Below, piece by piece: positions 50,472-59,191 of a stretch of DNA of 64,000 nucleotides. The translations under genes and the position numbers were made by a program. This DNA comes from Streptomyces xantholiticus (GTDB lineage: Bacteria; Actinomycetota; Actinomycetes; Streptomycetales; Streptomycetaceae). The DNA is taken from assembly GCF_014651015.1 (NCBI RefSeq), contig NZ_BMWB01000014.1, forward strand, positions 124,001 to 188,000, in the 5' to 3' direction. Numbering within the stretch: position 1 is the first letter of the stretch; each line of letters starts with the position of its first letter. The notes under the pieces are model-generated. The model had not been told where the DNA came from and ran no database searches. It worked only from the letters and a program-made list of their open reading frames with translations.

Positions 50472-51100
50472 ACGGCCGAACCGCGCCCCCGGGCGACGAC
50501 GACTACAGCGCGACCGAGCTGGCCAGCCACTGGTTCCAGCGACCCGATCCCCCTCCCGTTCCCGATCGGGTCGAGGGCGACGTGCTGCGCTTCGGCCCCG
50601 GGGTGACCGCCTTCGTCCGCCAGCCGGGCAACAGCACCACGGCCGTCGCCGTATGGCACGGCACTCTCGCCGGCCGGCAGGCCGTCTCCCGGCCTGCGCG
50701 CGAGGGGCACCGCCGCCTGCGGCGGTACGCGCCGGCCGCCTTCCTGCTGGCACTCGTGCTCGTTTTCCTCGCCTGGCAGCGGTTCGGGCCGCAGACGGCC
50801 GTGCGGGACGTGGCCGTTACGGCGTCGCCCGGCGGGCCCGGCTGCGACGGGACCGCCGATGTGGTGGGCGTGGTGCGGACCGACGGACGGCCCGGAACCC
50901 TGCGCTACCGCTGGGTGCGCAGCGACGGCACCAGCTCGGGTGTGCTGCGCCAGGATGTGGCTCGCGGCCGGAAGGAGGTCCGCCTGCACCTGCTGTGGAC
51001 GTTCCACGGCAGGGGCGAGTACCGGGCCGGCGCGGAGCTGCGGATCCTCTCGCCGTCCGGGCACACCGCCGGCGCGTCGTTCCTGTACCGGTGCCCCTGA
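50468..51100 (+). CDS. membrane protein sharing the kinase's extracellular domain
   Basis: 210-residue single-pass membrane protein. The cytoplasmic N-terminal 90 residues contain YSATELASHWFQRPDPPPVP and a Val-rich strand set. A helix at about 97-113 (YAPAAFLLALVLVFLAWQRF) crosses the membrane. The outside domain VRDVAVTASPGGPG...LHLLWTFHGRGEYRAGAE ...YRCP parallels the C-terminal domain of the kinase just upstream in strand order, the Gly-x-G-x-Y turn and the final Cys-Pro. GTG start overlaps the kinase stop. Possibly a kinase substrate or co-receptor (inference). Confidence 0.75.
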   Translation: MNGRTAPPGDDDYSATELASHWFQRPDPPPVPDRVEGDVLRFGPGVTAFVRQPGNSTTAVAVWHGTLAGRQAVSRPAREGHRRLRRYAPAAFLLALVLVFLAWQRFGPQTAVRDVAVTASPGGPGCDGTADVVGVVRTDGRPGTLRYRWVRSDGTSSGVLRQDVARGRKEVRLHLLWTFHGRGEYRAGAELRILSPSGHTAGASFLYRCP

Positions 51101-51284
51101 TACCGGCCGGGGACCGCAGCGCTGCGACAGCCCTCTTGGCAGGTGCGCAGCCGTTCGTGGCGTCGATGCGGTCCGGCGGCCTGTCGACGGGACCCGCGAT
51201 CTCGGCCACCGGAGAATGGAACGCGACTTCGCCGATCCACCTCTTCGAGGTCGCATCTCCGGTATTCCGAAAGGCAGTGGTGGT

Positions 51285-52790
51285 ATGGCCGTCGACGCAG
51301 CGAGCGTCACCGTCGCGCGCGAGGACGAACGCCGCGCACCGAGGAGCGGCCGACCCGGCCCACTCGCGCGATGGCGGTCCCTGTGGCCCGGGGCCCTGGC
51401 GCTGCTGCCGCTGGGTCTGCTCGCGCTGGCGTCGTGGTACGGCCGGCATGTGCGGCCCAGCGCCGACGAGTGGTGCTTCCTGCCTGTGGTCCGCGAGGAC
51501 GGGATCTCCGGCCTGATCGGCAAGTTCTGGTTCACCGACAACGGACGGCTCGCCAATGGCCTGATGGTCGGCCTCTACACGAAGTTCCCGGTCGGCGGGC
51601 ACCAGTGGTTCGGTCTCGTCAGCGGCCTGGTGATGCTGGTGCTGCTCTGGGCGCTCATCGCCCAGGTACTGCGCAGGACCGGGCAACAGGTGCCGCGTGG
51701 TGTGCCGCTGCTGGTGTCCGCGATGGTCTGCGCGGTGTTCCTGTTCGCCACGCCCAACACGTACAAGACGTTCTACTGGCCGGCCGCGTCCGTCTCGCAC
51801 ACCGTGGCCCCCGTGTTGGCGTGCGCTGCGGCCCTGCCCCTGCTGTGTGCCCGTGGGCGCAGCGGCAGGGCCGCCGCGCTGGTGACGGTCGCGGGCTCCG
51901 GCGTGTTCATGGGGACGCTGTCGGAGGAGACGTCGGTCGTCGCTCTCGTGGTGCTCTCGGGCGTGGTGCTCTTCGCCCACCGGATCTTCGCCGGGCGGGC
52001 GCGCCGTTCCGCCCGGGTCTGGTCGCTGGCGGGGATGGCCGGAATCGCCGTCGGCACCCTGCTGCTGGTGACCTCGCCCGGGTCGCGCAACCGACGCGAG
52101 CGGTACGGGGCGGAGAGCACGTCCATGCTGGCCCCGGAGTCGCTGCTGGGCTCCCTGCGCGGCTACGCGCAGATCCTCGAAACGGTCCTCACCACCTGGC
52201 AGTACGCCGGCGCGGTGGCGGCCGGTGTGCTCCTGGGGCTCATGGCGCGCGGGCGACGGGGAGGGGCGACGGTGCTGCTGCCGCCGAGACCGCTGTTCCT
52301 GATGGGCCTGGGGACCCTCGCCTTCCTGGTGTCCGGCTATCTGTGCACCGTCATCACCTATCCGGTCTTCGGCGCGAAGGTGGTCACCACCGAACGGACG
52401 TGGAACGACTATCTGCTGCTGTACGTCCTGCTGCTGGTGGCCGCCGGTGCGTTCGCCGGCCGGGCGCTTCGGCCACACCTGTCCGGGCGGCGGGCGCGCG
52501 CGGCGACGGGCGTGGCCGCCGCGGTGTGCGCGGCGACGGTTCTCGGGCTGGTGGGACCTCTGGCCGGCCTCGCGCACGACATGCAGGTGCGGGCCGAGCG
52601 GTGGGACCGCCAGGACCGTTACCTGCGTGAGGGTGCGGCGCGGGGGGCGACGGAACTGCCCTACACCCCGCTGTCGGTCGGGCGGATGCTGGAGCCGTTC
52701 AGCCAGGGCGGACGCCGGGTGTGGCCGGCGCAGTGCGTGGCCGACCACTACCAGCTGGACAAGGTCACTTACTCAAAGCGGCTTCCCTGA
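51285..52790 (+). CDS. DUF6056 family polytopic membrane protein
   Basis: 501-residue integral membrane protein with about ten hydrophobic helices (for example WPGALALLPLGLLALASWYG, LVSGLVMLVLLWALIAQVL, VVALVVLSGVVLFAHRIF, LLLYVLLLVAAGAFAG). The first extracytoplasmic loop RPSADEWCFLPVVREDG and the later TSPGSRNRRERY match DUF6056, a GT-C-like family of presumed lipid-linked-sugar glycosyltransferases acting outside the membrane. ATG 51285 with GAAAGG upstream. Its 3' end overlaps the convergent GT2 gene by 26 bases; the pair would form a flippase-less two-step glycosylation system. Confidence 0.85.
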   Translation: MAVDAASVTVAREDERRAPRSGRPGPLARWRSLWPGALALLPLGLLALASWYGRHVRPSADEWCFLPVVREDGISGLIGKFWFTDNGRLANGLMVGLYTKFPVGGHQWFGLVSGLVMLVLLWALIAQVLRRTGQQVPRGVPLLVSAMVCAVFLFATPNTYKTFYWPAASVSHTVAPVLACAAALPLLCARGRSGRAAALVTVAGSGVFMGTLSEETSVVALVVLSGVVLFAHRIFAGRARRSARVWSLAGMAGIAVGTLLLVTSPGSRNRRERYGAESTSMLAPESLLGSLRGYAQILETVLTTWQYAGAVAAGVLLGLMARGRRGGATVLLPPRPLFLMGLGTLAFLVSGYLCTVITYPVFGAKVVTTERTWNDYLLLYVLLLVAAGAFAGRALRPHLSGRRARAATGVAAAVCAATVLGLVGPLAGLAHDMQVRAERWDRQDRYLREGAARGATELPYTPLSVGRMLEPFSQGGRRVWPAQCVADHYQLDKVTYSKRLP

Positions 52791-53742
52791 GCACTGCCTC
52801 GGGCTGCGCGGGCGCGGTCTCGTCGGTCTCACGGATCACATAGTGGGGCCGGCGCTTGGCCTCGTGGTAGATGCGGCCCACGTACTCGCCGATGACTCCG
52901 AGCGTGGCGAGCTGGATGCCGCCGAGTCCCACGATGGCCGCGATCAGCGTCGCGTAGCCGGGGGTCTCGACGCCGTCGAGGAGGACGTTGCCGATGATCC
53001 ACAGTGCGTAGGCGAGCGCGGAGAGGAAGAGCCACAGACCGGTGTGGATCGCCAGCCGCAGCGGGCGGCTGTTGAAGGAGAGCAGCCCGTCGATGCCGTA
53101 GTTGAGCAGCCGCCGGCCGCCCCACTTGGAGGAGCCGGCGGCTCGCTGCACATTGGAGTAGGTGAAGCTGACGGTGTCGAAGCCGATCCAGGAGAAGAGG
53201 CCCTTGGAGAAGCGGTTGGACTCCGGCATGGTGAGCAGGGCGTCGACGGCCCGGCGGGACAGCAGCCTGAAGTCCCCCGCGCCGTCGACGACTTCGACAT
53301 CCATGAAGCGGCGCACAAGACGGTAGTAGCCCTGGCTCAGCACCCGCCGCAACGCGCTCTCTCCGGTGCGGTCCCGCTGCGCGACGACCTGGTCGTAGCC
53401 GTGGCGGTGCAGCTCCAGCATGCGGCGCACGAGGTGGGGCGGGTGCTGCAGATCGGCGTCCATGAGGACGACCGCGTCGCCGCGTGACATGCGCAGTCCG
53501 GCGAGCATCGCGGACTCCTTGCCGAAGTTGCGGCTGAAGGAGGTGTAGCGGACGCGGGGGTCGGACGCGGCGAGTTCCTTGAGGCGCGCCCGGGTCCCGT
53601 CGCCGCTGCCGTCGTCGACGTAGCAGATCTCGAATGCCGTACCGGCCGGCTCGAGGGCGCCGACCAGCTCCCGGTGGAAGGCGTCGATCACGTCGTCCTC
53701 GTTGAAGCACGGCACGACGACCGAAGTCTGGACCGTTGTCAT
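52765..53742 (-). CDS. GT2 polyprenyl-phosphate glycosyltransferase (GtrB/DPM-like)
   Basis: 325-residue membrane-anchored glycosyltransferase that loads a sugar onto undecaprenyl phosphate. GT-A motifs SVVVPCFNEDDVIDAFHREL, CYVDDGSGDGT, FGKESAMLAGLRMSRGDAVV and LMDADLQHPP (DxD-type) are intact, followed by QRDRTGESALRRVLSQGYYR. Two C-terminal helices (HTGLWLFLSALAYALWIIGN; ATLIAAIVGLGGIQLATLGV) anchor it. The product would be used by a GT-C enzyme such as the convergent DUF6056 protein. ATG 53742 has GGAG upstream. Confidence 0.93.
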   Translation of the reverse strand: MTTVQTSVVVPCFNEDDVIDAFHRELVGALEPAGTAFEICYVDDGSGDGTRARLKELAASDPRVRYTSFSRNFGKESAMLAGLRMSRGDAVVLMDADLQHPPHLVRRMLELHRHGYDQVVAQRDRTGESALRRVLSQGYYRLVRRFMDVEVVDGAGDFRLLSRRAVDALLTMPESNRFSKGLFSWIGFDTVSFTYSNVQRAAGSSKWGGRRLLNYGIDGLLSFNSRPLRLAIHTGLWLFLSALAYALWIIGNVLLDGVETPGYATLIAAIVGLGGIQLATLGVIGEYVGRIYHEAKRRPHYVIRETDETAPAQPEAVLREAALSK

Positions 53743-53917
53743 CTCACTCCATGCGCTGTGGTGCGGGCGGACTGCGTACCCCGCGGCCCGTTGCATGGAG
53801 GGAAGACGGCGGACGGGACACGGAGGTTGCCTTCACGCTGGCGCGGACAACGGTTCGTCGCCGGGCATTGGGCCGTCTTGGGGCGTGTCCGGCCGTCCGG
53901 GCTCGGGATGACGGAGG

Positions 53918-54826
53918 TCAGGTCCGGGCACGGCGCCGCAGCAGCACGGAGCCGCAGACCGAGGCCAGCGCGAGGGCAGCCGCGGCGGCACCGAAGAGGA
54001 TCACGGGGCGCTCACCGACGGCGTCGGCGGCGGGCACCGGGGCCGCCTGCCCGGGCGAAGCGGTCCGGGACGGGGCAGGGGCGGCCTGCCCCGAGGAGGC
54101 GGTCGGTGACTGGGCCGTGGGAGGCGGCGGGGCGGACGCAGAGGCCGGCGGCCTGGGCCGCGCTGGGTTCTGCTGCGTGTCCTCACCAGGCGTGAGGACG
54201 ACGTCCGAACACGAGTAGTACGTGTCGGGTGTGTCCGTGTTCCGCCAGATCGTGTACAGCACATGACGACCCGTGAGCCCCGCGGGCAGGCGGCCCCTGA
54301 TCCGGTACGCACCGTTTTCGAGCGCCGGGTCCGTGGCGGTGGCGAACGGCCGGTCGCCGAGCTCGGCCCAGGTCAGCGGCGCGGCCGGGTCGTGTTCCCG
54401 CTGGGTCAGGTACAGCTCGAAGGTTCCTTTGTGCGGGATGCTCGAACGGTAGGTGAGCGTGAACGCGGCGCCCGCCTTCAGCGGCGTGGCCGGCCAGTCG
54501 GCGCGGGCCACGTCGAGCCCGCGGTACGCGTCGAGGCCGGCGCTGCACAACTGTCCGTCGGGCACCGCCTCACGGTCCCTGCCGCCGATGTCGGGCAGCC
54601 GCAGGTTGTCCCACGCGCCGATCGGGGCTCCCCCGTTCGCATCGACGGCGGCCCGGCAGGCGCCCGACGCGCGCTGGGCGTCCTCGAGTCCGCAGACGGC
54701 GGTCCGGCTGACCGGGTCGGTGGGCGACCCGTGCGCCTGGGCGGTACCGGCGGCCAGCAGGACCAGGGGCACGGCGCCGGCCAGCGCGGTCACGGCGACG
54801 GCTGGGGTGCGGCGAAGTCCGGTCAT
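53918..54826 (-). CDS. AA10 lytic polysaccharide monooxygenase, C-terminally membrane-anchored
   Basis: 302-residue exported copper monooxygenase attacking chitin or cellulose. The signal peptide ends AGTAQA, leaving His32 (HGSPTDPVSR) as N-terminal copper ligand. The second brace His and conserved Tyr/Phe lie in SSIPHKGTFELYLTQREHDP and NTDTPDTYYSCSDVV. A Pro/Ser/Ala linker with a repeated GQAAP unit leads to a C-terminal helix and Arg tail (LFGAAAAALALASVCGSVLL then RRRART), so the enzyme is tethered. No LAxTG sorting motif is visible. No carbohydrate-binding module is present. Confidence 0.9.
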   Translation of the reverse strand: MTGLRRTPAVAVTALAGAVPLVLLAAGTAQAHGSPTDPVSRTAVCGLEDAQRASGACRAAVDANGGAPIGAWDNLRLPDIGGRDREAVPDGQLCSAGLDAYRGLDVARADWPATPLKAGAAFTLTYRSSIPHKGTFELYLTQREHDPAAPLTWAELGDRPFATATDPALENGAYRIRGRLPAGLTGRHVLYTIWRNTDTPDTYYSCSDVVLTPGEDTQQNPARPRPPASASAPPPPTAQSPTASSGQAAPAPSRTASPGQAAPVPAADAVGERPVILFGAAAAALALASVCGSVLLRRRART

Positions 54827-54955
54827 CGGCTGCGGACCTCCTCGGGGCTCGACGGCTGCCGTGGAGTACGGCTGCGGCGCGGCGGGCGTTCAGCAGGACG
54901 GGTGCGCGGCACGGCGCGGTTGGGTGCGCGGCACGGCACGGTGCGCGGGCAGGGG

Positions 54956-55990
54956 TCACAGCGTGATCCGGGCGGCGATGGGCAGATGGTCGCTGCCTGT
55001 CGCGGGCAGCGACCGGACGTGGGTCACCTTCGCCGACCGGGACAGGATCTGGTCGATCCGTGCGACCGGGAAGGATGCCGGCCAGCTGAAGGCGAAGCCC
55101 GGGCCGGCCACGCCCACATGCGCCAGGACCGGGTCGAGACCGCGGTCGTCGACAGTGCTGTTGAGGTCTCCCAGCAGGATCACCCGGGACTGCTCCTCCG
55201 CGGCGAGGGCGGCGCCGAGCAGCCGGGCGCTCTCGTCGCGCCATGCGGAACTGAAACCGCTGCCCATCCCGAGTCGTACGGACGGCAGATGCGCGACATG
55301 GACGGCGACCGCGGCCCCCGGCGTCAGAACGGTGGCCCGCATCCCTCGGTTCCAGCCGGTGCGGACACCGCGCGGCTTGAGGTCGACCGGCCGTACCTCC
55401 GCCAGCGGATGTCTCGACCACAGGCCCACGGTGCCCACCACGGCATGGTGCGGAAGATCGGGCGCCAGCGCCTTCTCGTAGGCGGGCAGCGCGGACGGGA
55501 CGAGCTCCTCGAGGGCGACGAGGTCGGGGCGGACGCTCAGCAGCGTCCGCGCGGTGCCTGCCGGATCGGTGTTCACATCGCTGACGTTGTGCTGCACGGC
55601 GACAAGACCGGCCGGCCCGCCGGACGCGGGCAGCAGCAGCGCACCGAAGAGCCCGAGCCACACGGCTGCCGGCAGCAGCAGGGCGATCAGGGCTGTGACG
55701 GAACGGCGCAGCAGGGCGGCGACCAGCAGGACGGGTACCGCGAGAGCGAGCCACGGCAGGAACGTCTCCAGCAGACTGCTGAGCCGGCCGACGATGTTCG
55801 GCACGGCGGAGTGGAAGGCGAGCGGACAGGCGACGAGCACGGCGAGCGCCGCGAGCAGGCGGCCGCGGCCGAAGCGGGAGCGCCCGCGGTGGTCGGTACC
55901 CCAGCTTCCCCTGCCCGGGAACCGGATGCCCCGCTGTCGTTCGGTGGCACCGCCCTTGGCCGCGCGGTGCTCGTTGGCGTCGCTCGTCAC
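54956..55990 (-). CDS. membrane-linked endonuclease/exonuclease/phosphatase (EEP) family protein
   Basis: 344-residue protein with two or three N-terminal membrane helices (LLAALAVLVACPLAFHSAVP, LPWLALAVPVLLVAALL, ALIALLLPAAVWLGLFGALL) followed by an EEP catalytic domain: VAVQHNVSDVN, DLVALEELV (metal Glu), LWSRHPLAEV, VILLGDLNSTVDDRGLDPVL (GDxN) and the terminal SDHLPI with the catalytic His. Substrate could be a phosphodiester lipid or nucleic acid outside the membrane. GTG 55990 has GGAG five bases upstream. Divergent from the DnaN paralogue. Confidence 0.88.
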   Translation of the reverse strand: MTSDANEHRAAKGGATERQRGIRFPGRGSWGTDHRGRSRFGRGRLLAALAVLVACPLAFHSAVPNIVGRLSSLLETFLPWLALAVPVLLVAALLRRSVTALIALLLPAAVWLGLFGALLLPASGGPAGLVAVQHNVSDVNTDPAGTARTLLSVRPDLVALEELVPSALPAYEKALAPDLPHHAVVGTVGLWSRHPLAEVRPVDLKPRGVRTGWNRGMRATVLTPGAAVAVHVAHLPSVRLGMGSGFSSAWRDESARLLGAALAAEEQSRVILLGDLNSTVDDRGLDPVLAHVGVAGPGFAFSWPASFPVARIDQILSRSAKVTHVRSLPATGSDHLPIAARITL

Positions 55991-56104
55991 TGCCGCTCCG
56001 TTCCCCGTCGGACCGACGATCTTGCCAGCTTCGGAGCGCGCCACTGTCAGTGGGCGCCGATAGCGTCTGCACGCCCGACCGCACCAGGCAGGAAAGAGGT
56101 TCTG

Positions 56105-57240
56105 ATGGAGTTCCGGATAGAGCGCGGGGTACTGGCGGATGCCGTCGCCTGGGCGGCCCGCGTGCTGCCGGCCCGCTCCCCCGTCCCTGTGCTGGGCGGA
56201 CTGCTGCTGGAGGCGGACGGCGGCGGCCTGCTGCGTGTCTCGGGCCTCGACCATGAGGCGTCCGCCCGTATCGAGGTCGAGGCCGACGTCGAACTGCCCG
56301 GGCAGGTGCTGGTCATGGGGCGCAGGCTGCTGGACGTCTGCCGCGTGCTGCCGGGCGGGACGGTACGGTGCGCGGTGGACACCTCACGCCTGTCGGTCAG
56401 CTGCGACGGTGCACGTTTCGGGCTGTCGGTACTGCCCCTTGAGGATTATCCGGCCCTGCCCGCGCTGCCGGAGCTCTGCGGGGCGGTGGACGCGCAGGCG
56501 TTCGCCGCCGCGGTGGGGCAGGTGGCGGTGGCCGCCGGGCGGGACGACTCGCTGCCCGTGCTGACCGGAATCCGGCTGGCGCTCGACGGCGGGACGATGA
56601 CGCTGGCGGCAACCGACCGGTACCGGTACGCGGTGCGCACACTCGAGAGTGGAAGCCGTCTTCGCCGCAGGCGTCGGCCGACGTCGTCGTGTCGGCCCGG
56701 CGGCTGGCCGAGGCGGCACGTTCGCTGGAGCGGGCCGGCACGGTCGGCATAGCGCTGGACGGAGGCACGATCGGGTTCGGGAGCACCGGGATGCGGATCA
56801 CCGCGCGGCTGCTCGACGGCCGACTGCCGGGCCACGACAAGCTGTTCGCCCTGCCGGAGGCCGCGTCGGCCCTCACCGGGAGGACACCGCTGCTCGAAGC
56901 GGTGAAGCGGGTGGCGGTGGTCGCGGAGGGCGACAGCCCGCTGCGGCTGGCGTTCTCGGCGGACTTGGTCCGCCTCCAGGCCGGTCATGAGGACGATGTG
57001 GCCTCGCAGGAGCTGCCCGCCGCTCTGGAGGGCGCCGGGGAGATGACGGTGGCGTTCAACCCGTCGTATCTCGTGGACGCCTTGTCGTCGTTCGACACGG
57101 AGGGGGTGCGGTTCCAGCTGCTGGGGCCGGGTCAACGGGCTCTGCTGAGCGGCGTGACACCGGCCGGTACGGGACCGGCCGGCCAGGGGACGGACGACTG
57201 CCATCGGCATCTGCTGATGTCGGTGAAGCCACAGCTGTGA
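56105..57240 (+). pseudogene. DnaN (sliding clamp) paralogue with two-base insertion
   Basis: Second, DnaN-like clamp gene as found in Streptomyces beside the essential dnaN. MEFRIERGVLADAVAWAARV and the first two clamp domains read well up to YRYAVRTLE. Then a GAGAG at 56645-56649 carries an extra AG and the frame runs out 105 bases later. The other frame resumes WKPSSPQASADVVVSARRLA through to MSVKPQL. Removing two bases restores a full 378-residue protein. A dinucleotide slip could be real or a sequencing artefact. ATG with GAAAGAGG upstream. Confidence 0.82.
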
Positions 57241-57257
57241 GCCGGTGAACGGGCCGG

Positions 57258-58022
57258 TCAGAGGTCGCCGGGCTTCCACGCCACCACCATGCAAATGCGC
57301 GGGCTGCCGTTCGCGAGGTGGCCCAGCTCGGTCAACGGGCACAGTTCCACGGTGAATCCGGTCCGGCCGAGGTCGGCGAGCACCGCGGACAGCGGGAAGG
57401 TGCGGTAGTACATGACGAACTGCGGGCGCCACAGGGCGTTGCGCACCCGCATCGCCACGTCGAAGCCCAGCAGCTTCCAGTAGAGCGACGAGTTCGGGCC
57501 GGGCGGGGCCGGCATCGGGAACGCGAAGACGCCGCCGGGGCGGAGGGCGGCGTAGGCCTGGGCGAAGAGCAACGGACGTTCCCGCGGCAGGAAATGACCG
57601 AAGGCGCCGAAGCTCACGGCCAGGTCGAAACCTGGGGCGAAGGGCAGTGCCCGCACGTCCGCCCGTACCCAGGAGACGGCCGGTCCGTCCCGGCCGGCGG
57701 GCGACTCTGCCGCCGGCTGCTCACCAGCGGCCGCGGCTGTCGCGGCGGCGAGCATTCCGGCGCTGAAGTCGACGCCCACGGCCCGCTCCCGGCACACCTG
57801 CCGCAGCACGCTCATGCCCGCTCCGGTGCCGCAGCAGATGTCGAGGCCGGCCGTGAAGGGCCCGAGTGGCCGCAGGGCGCCCGTCATCGCGTCCAGCAGC
57901 CGGTCAGAGGTACGGAACGGCGTCAGGTCGAACTTGGGGGCGAGCAGGTCGTAGCCGTGCTCGATCGAGGAGAGCGCCTGCACGGCGAGTTCGCGAAGCG
58001 TGGGGCCCTGGGCGGTGAACAT
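57258..58022 (-). CDS. class I SAM-dependent methyltransferase
   Basis: 254-residue methyltransferase. SAM motif I is GLDICCGTGAGMSVLRQV (Cys in place of the usual Gly at the second position), motif II AVGVDFSAGMLAAA, post-II WVRADVRALPFAPGFDLAVS, and LRPGGVFAFPMPAPPG further on. FDLTPFRTSDRLLDAMTG upstream of motif I is characteristic of a small actinobacterial group. Substrate unknown. Start ATG 58022. Convergent with the DnaN paralogue and divergent from the SPFH operon. Confidence 0.9.
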   Translation of the reverse strand: MFTAQGPTLRELAVQALSSIEHGYDLLAPKFDLTPFRTSDRLLDAMTGALRPLGPFTAGLDICCGTGAGMSVLRQVCRERAVGVDFSAGMLAAATAAAAGEQPAAESPAGRDGPAVSWVRADVRALPFAPGFDLAVSFGAFGHFLPRERPLLFAQAYAALRPGGVFAFPMPAPPGPNSSLYWKLLGFDVAMRVRNALWRPQFVMYYRTFPLSAVLADLGRTGFTVELCPLTELGHLANGSPRICMVVAWKPGDL

Positions 58023-58070
58023 CGGGGCTCAGCGTAGTGCCCGGCGAGCCGGCAGGGATCCGCTTCACAC

Positions 58071-58123
58071 TTTCGTCGTATTGACGATAATCACCCTCAC
58101 CTTATATCGTCACACCGACGAAA
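58071..58123 (+). promoter_or_regulatory. promoter with two TCGTC-N5-GACGA operators
   Basis: TTGACG (58081-58086), 16 bases, TATATC (58103-58108) form a good vegetative promoter for the SPFH operon. Two identical 15-bp dyads of the form TCGTC-N5-GACGA lie at 58073-58087 and 58107-58121, covering the -35 and the -10/start. The whole 53-base block is also symmetric about one centre (TTTCGTCG/CGACGAAA and TGACGAT/ATCGTCA). Looks like a tightly repressed promoter; the regulator is not in the window. Confidence 0.75.
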
Positions 58124-58138
58124 AGAGGGGGTTCTGTC

Positions 58139-59191
58139 ATGGCCGACATCACCGCACGTCTCGGCTGGCGCCATCTGCGCGCCGCGCCCACCGCCCATGT
58201 CCGCCACCACAGGCGCGGCCGTCTCGCCCACGACGGGACGGGCCTCAGCTTCTGGTTCCGCGCACTCACCGCCGCGCTGTCCGAAGTACCGGTCGACGAC
58301 CGCGAGTTGGCCGTCTCCTTCCACGCCCGCACCGCCGACTTCCAGGACGTTTCGGTACAGGCCACCGTGACCTACCGGATCAGCGATCCCTCGACGGCCG
58401 CGGCCCGGCTCGACTTCTCCATCGACCCCGACACGGGGGCGTGGCGCGCCGCGCCGCTGGAGCAGATCGCCACCCTGCTCACGGAGACCGCACAGCAGCA
58501 CGCCCTCGACGTACTGGCCCGCACGCCGCTCGCGGCGGCGCTCGCCGACGGCGTCGCCGCCGTCCGCACCCGCATCACGGACGGGCTGGCCACCGAGCCC
58601 CGGCTGCCGGCCACCGGCATCGAGGTGGTGGCGGTACGGGTGGTGGCGATCCGCCCGGAGCCCGAGGTGGAACGCGCCCTGCGTACCCCGGCGCGGGAGC
58701 AGATCCAGCAGGAGGCGGACCGCGCGACGTACGAGCGCCGGGCCGTCGCCGTGGAGCGCGAACGCGCCATCGCGGAGAACGAACTGGCCAGCAAGATCGA
58801 GCTGGCACGCCGCGAGGAGCAACTGGTCGAGCAGAACGGCACCAACGCCCGCCGGCAGGCCGAGGAGAGCGCGGCGGCGGACGCCGTGCGCGCGGACGCG
58901 GAGGCGAAGCGCAAGGTGCGCCTCGCCCGGGCGGAGGCCGAGGCGGCGAAGGAGGTCGGCGAGGCACGGGCCGGGGCGCAGGCCGCCTGGCTGCGCGTGC
59001 ACGGCGAGGTGGATCCCGCGACCCTGCACGCCCTTGCCGCCACCCGGCTCGCCGAGAACCTGCCGCGGATCGACAGCGTCACCCTCTCCCCCGACGTCCT
59101 GACCGGCCTGCTGGCGAGGCTCGGCGGACAGCGCGAGACGGACGGGCAGGGCGGCCCCGGCGCACAGGGTCGGACTGGAGGCCGGGCGTGA
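58139..59191 (+). CDS. SPFH/Band 7 domain protein
   Basis: 350-residue SPFH (stomatin/prohibitin/flotillin-like) protein. The SPFH domain spans roughly 45-200 (VPVDDRELAVSFHARTADFQ, VQATVTYRISDP, GIEVVAVRVVAIRPEPEVER ALRT). A long charged coiled coil of Ala/Glu/Arg follows at 200-290 (ADRATYERRAVAVERERAIA), then a C-terminal cap. There is no N-terminal membrane helix, unlike most SPFH proteins. Probably forms oligomeric assemblies. First gene of a two-gene operon with an NAD-kinase-like partner, under the doubled operator. Confidence 0.88.
   Translation: MADITARLGWRHLRAAPTAHVRHHRRGRLAHDGTGLSFWFRALTAALSEVPVDDRELAVSFHARTADFQDVSVQATVTYRISDPSTAAARLDFSIDPDTGAWRAAPLEQIATLLTETAQQHALDVLARTPLAAALADGVAAVRTRITDGLATEPRLPATGIEVVAVRVVAIRPEPEVERALRTPAREQIQQEADRATYERRAVAVERERAIAENELASKIELARREEQLVEQNGTNARRQAEESAAADAVRADAEAKRKVRLARAEAEAAKEVGEARAGAQAAWLRVHGEVDPATLHALAATRLAENLPRIDSVTLSPDVLTGLLARLGGQRETDGQGGPGAQGRTGGRA

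Noticed and set aside
54263..56752. Very long rightward open frame (829 codons)
   Set aside because: It is the GC-skew shadow of the LPMO and EEP genes on the other strand; only its last part, from ATG 56105, is a real gene (the DnaN paralogue).
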